DNA from: Methylococcales bacterium
GTDB taxonomy: Bacteria; Pseudomonadota; Gammaproteobacteria; Methylococcales; Methylomonadaceae
Direction: 5' to 3'
Assembly (NCBI GenBank): GCA_023146575.1
Contig: JAGLBU010000239.1
Location: 1 to 16,176, forward strand
Length of the DNA: 16,176 nucleotides
Position numbers and translations under genes: made by a program. The notes beneath the pieces are model-generated. The model did not search any database. It saw only the letters and a program-made list of their open reading frames with translations, and was not told the origin of the DNA. Shown here in pieces: positions 14,615 through 16,176 of the stretch. Each line of letters starts with the position of its first letter. The first letter of the stretch is position 1.

Positions 14615-15268
14615 ATGAAAACCTTAAAAAATTTTGACATCATTTGCTTTGATTGTGACAGCACCTTAAGCCGTATAGAAGGTATTGATGAATGTGCAAA
14701 TGCGGTTGGTTTAGGCGAAGAAATGGCAAAATTAACCAATGCCGCTATGAATGGTGAGATGGCACTCGAAGCGGTTTATCAAAAACGTTTAGACCTTATT
14801 CGCCCCAATAAAGCTGCTATTACCGCTGTGGCAGATTTATACATTTCAGAAATGGTTGACGGGGTAAAAGAAGTTTTTGAAGCCCTACAAACGCATCAAA
14901 AACAAATTCATATTATTAGTGGCGGTTTGCGACAAGCTATTTTGCCCTTAGCTAAGGTTTTAAAAATCCCTGAAGAAAATGTTCATGCGGTGGATGTTTT
15001 TTTTGATACTGATGGGGAATACCACAATTACAATCAAGATTCACCGCTTGCTCGTACGGGTGGAAAGGCCGACATTTGCCAAAAAATAAGCTTAGATACT
15101 CAAAAAATGATTTTAATTGGCGACGGTAAAACCGATTTAGAAGCGCAACAAGTCGGTGTTAAAGTAATTGGTTTTGGCGGGGTTGCTAGACGTGAATTAG
15201 TCGAAAAACAAGCCGATTTTTATATCAGTGATCATTCGTTAAAATCGGTGTTAGATTATATTTTATAA
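14615..15268 (+). CDS. serB: Phosphoserine phosphatase-type HAD hydrolase
   Basis: A 217-residue HAD-family phosphatase. Motif I is FDCDST (nucleophile D13, acid D15), motif II is ISGG (101-104), the motif III lysine is K151 in GGKADIC, and motif IV is GDGKTDLE (169-176). The cap segment with E22 in IEGIDE, and the overall length, match short SerB enzymes without the N-terminal ACT-like domain of E. coli SerB. The reaction would be the last step of serine synthesis, phosphoserine to serine. A different small substrate cannot be ruled out, because motif IV is GDGKTD rather than the common GDGANDL. The ATG at 14615 is 7 bases after the stop of the GGDEF-EAL gene; an in-frame ATG at 14591 would overlap that gene. 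No Shine-Dalgarno is visible, so translation is probably coupled. The last 13 bases overlap the end of the aldolase gene on the other strand. Confidence 0.8.
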   Translation: MKTLKNFDIICFDCDSTLSRIEGIDECANAVGLGEEMAKLTNAAMNGEMALEAVYQKRLDLIRPNKAAITAVADLYISEMVDGVKEVFEALQTHQKQIHIISGGLRQAILPLAKVLKIPEENVHAVDVFFDTDGEYHNYNQDSPLARTGGKADICQKISLDTQKMILIGDGKTDLEAQQVGVKVIGFGGVARRELVEKQADFYISDHSLKSVLDYIL

Positions 15269-16176
15269 TGCTCGATCATCTTCGCCAGTGATACAACCCT
15301 AATTTTTCTGGCGTGTCCTGCACTGCCAAAGGCTTCATAACGTGATTGGCAAAGCATTTGCATTGCCTCTCGTGCGGCGTTATAAATTTTACGGGCATCA
15401 AAATCAGCGGCATTTTCTGGTTGAGTAATATATTGGCGAATCGCACCCGTAGACGCTAAACGCAAATCGGTATCAATATTAACCTTTCGCACGCCGTATT
15501 TAATCCCTTCAACAATTTCAGCAACAGGAACACCATAGGTTTGGGCAATATTTCCGCCGTTCTCATTAATGACTTTTAACCAATCTTGCGGAACAGAACT
15601 TGAACCGTGCATGACAAAATGCGTATTGGGTAATCGCTGTTGTAAGGTTTTTAAAAGGTTAATGACCAGCACTTCCCCTGTCGGTGGTTTGCTAAATTTA
15701 TACGCGCCATGACTGGTGCCAATCGCGACTGCCAAAGCATCAACCTGTGTTTGGTTGACAAATTCCACTGCCTCATCAGGGTCGGTTAATAATTTACCAT
15801 GATCTTTTGGATTTTCATCGTCTAAAGCCCCTAAACAGCCAATTTCCCCTTCAACTGACACGCCACAAGCATGTGCGATTTTTGCCACAAAACGAGTCAC
15901 TTTAACGTTATATTCAAATGAGGAAGGGGTTTTCCAATCTTCTAATAACGAGCCATCCATCATCACCGAACTAAACCCTGATTGAATCGCCTGCGCACAA
16001 ATATCTGTGGTCGGCGCATGATCGCGGTGCATGACGACAGGAATATGCGGATATTGCTCAACGGCGGCTAACACTAAATGACGTAAAAAAATCTCACCCG
16101 CATATTTATTCGCACCCGCCGACCCTTGCATAATCACAGGGCTGTCGCAAGCATCCGCCGCTTGCATAATCGCTTG
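15256..16176 (-). CDS. fba: Class II fructose-bisphosphate aldolase (5' end outside the window)
   Basis: About 306 residues are present; the frame continues past the right edge (QAI precedes the first Met seen), so the true start lies outside and some 40-50 residues are missing. Class II zinc-aldolase features are visible: HRDHAP with the catalytic Asp and a zinc His, SVMMDGSL, EGEIGCLG, AIGTSHGAYK with a second zinc His, VMHGSSSVP with the third, and NIDTDLRLA for substrate phosphate contact. The Calvin-type subclass (as in cbbA) is suggested by the HGSSSVP form. It cleaves fructose-1,6-bisphosphate to dihydroxyacetone phosphate and glyceraldehyde-3-phosphate, and in autotrophs or methylotrophs also works in carbon fixation cycles on sedoheptulose bisphosphate. 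Position 3 of HxDH is R-D instead of the usual Q-D. The stop lies inside the 3' end of serB. Confidence 0.93.
   Translation of the reverse strand, partial: QAIMQAADACDSPVIMQGSAGANKYAGEIFLRHLVLAAVEQYPHIPVVMHRDHAPTTDICAQAIQSGFSSVMMDGSLLEDWKTPSSFEYNVKVTRFVAKIAHACGVSVEGEIGCLGALDDENPKDHGKLLTDPDEAVEFVNQTQVDALAVAIGTSHGAYKFSKPPTGEVLVINLLKTLQQRLPNTHFVMHGSSSVPQDWLKVINENGGNIAQTYGVPVAEIVEGIKYGVRKVNIDTDLRLASTGAIRQYITQPENAADFDARKIYNAAREAMQMLCQSRYEAFGSAGHARKIRVVSLAKMIEHYKI

Overview
The window looks like a low-GC gammaproteobacterial chromosome. The strongest evidence is the conserved block miaB - phoH/ybeZ - ybeY - ybeX(corC), read on the minus strand at 5391-9047. A Calvin-type class II fructose-bisphosphate aldolase and a large c-di-GMP protein fit this. 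An AT-rich member of Methylococcales or Thiotrichales is a reasonable guess, but the sequence alone cannot decide it. No rRNA, tRNA, CRISPR array, insertion sequence or phage gene was seen.

Left part (1-4630). The 5' end of a minus-strand gene with a membrane segment leaves the left edge. Then come, on the plus strand: a Band-7/SPFH membrane protein; overlapping it, a 771-residue lipoprotein that fuses a type-1 periplasmic ligand-binding domain, six thrombospondin-type-3-like calcium repeats and an OmpA-like domain; a 60-residue two-helix membrane protein; and a DUF697-like membrane protein. A hairpin terminator ends this group. It is the least ordinary part of the window and looks like a set of envelope proteins.

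Middle (4675-9160, minus strand). A secreted four-EF-hand protein with its own promoter is followed by the housekeeping block for tRNA modification (MiaB), a PhoH-type ATPase, the YbeY RNase and the CBS-domain protein YbeX. lnt, a frequent downstream neighbour of ybeX, is absent here.

Right part (9204-16176). Three tightly spaced plus-strand genes encode an outer-membrane beta-barrel, an unrecognised exported 205-residue protein and a membrane histidine kinase with no adjacent response regulator. Next is a cytoplasmic PAS-PAS-GGDEF-EAL protein whose GGDEF half lacks key residues while the EAL half is complete, so it is probably a c-di-GMP phosphodiesterase. A short serB-type phosphatase follows 7 bases later. 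Its end overlaps, tail to tail, the end of a class II aldolase gene that runs off the right edge.

The points most worth following up are the ligand-binding/TSP3/OmpA fusion paired with a Band-7 protein, the changed peptidoglycan-binding residue in its OmpA domain, the degenerate GGDEF domain, and the beta-barrel/secreted protein/kinase unit.
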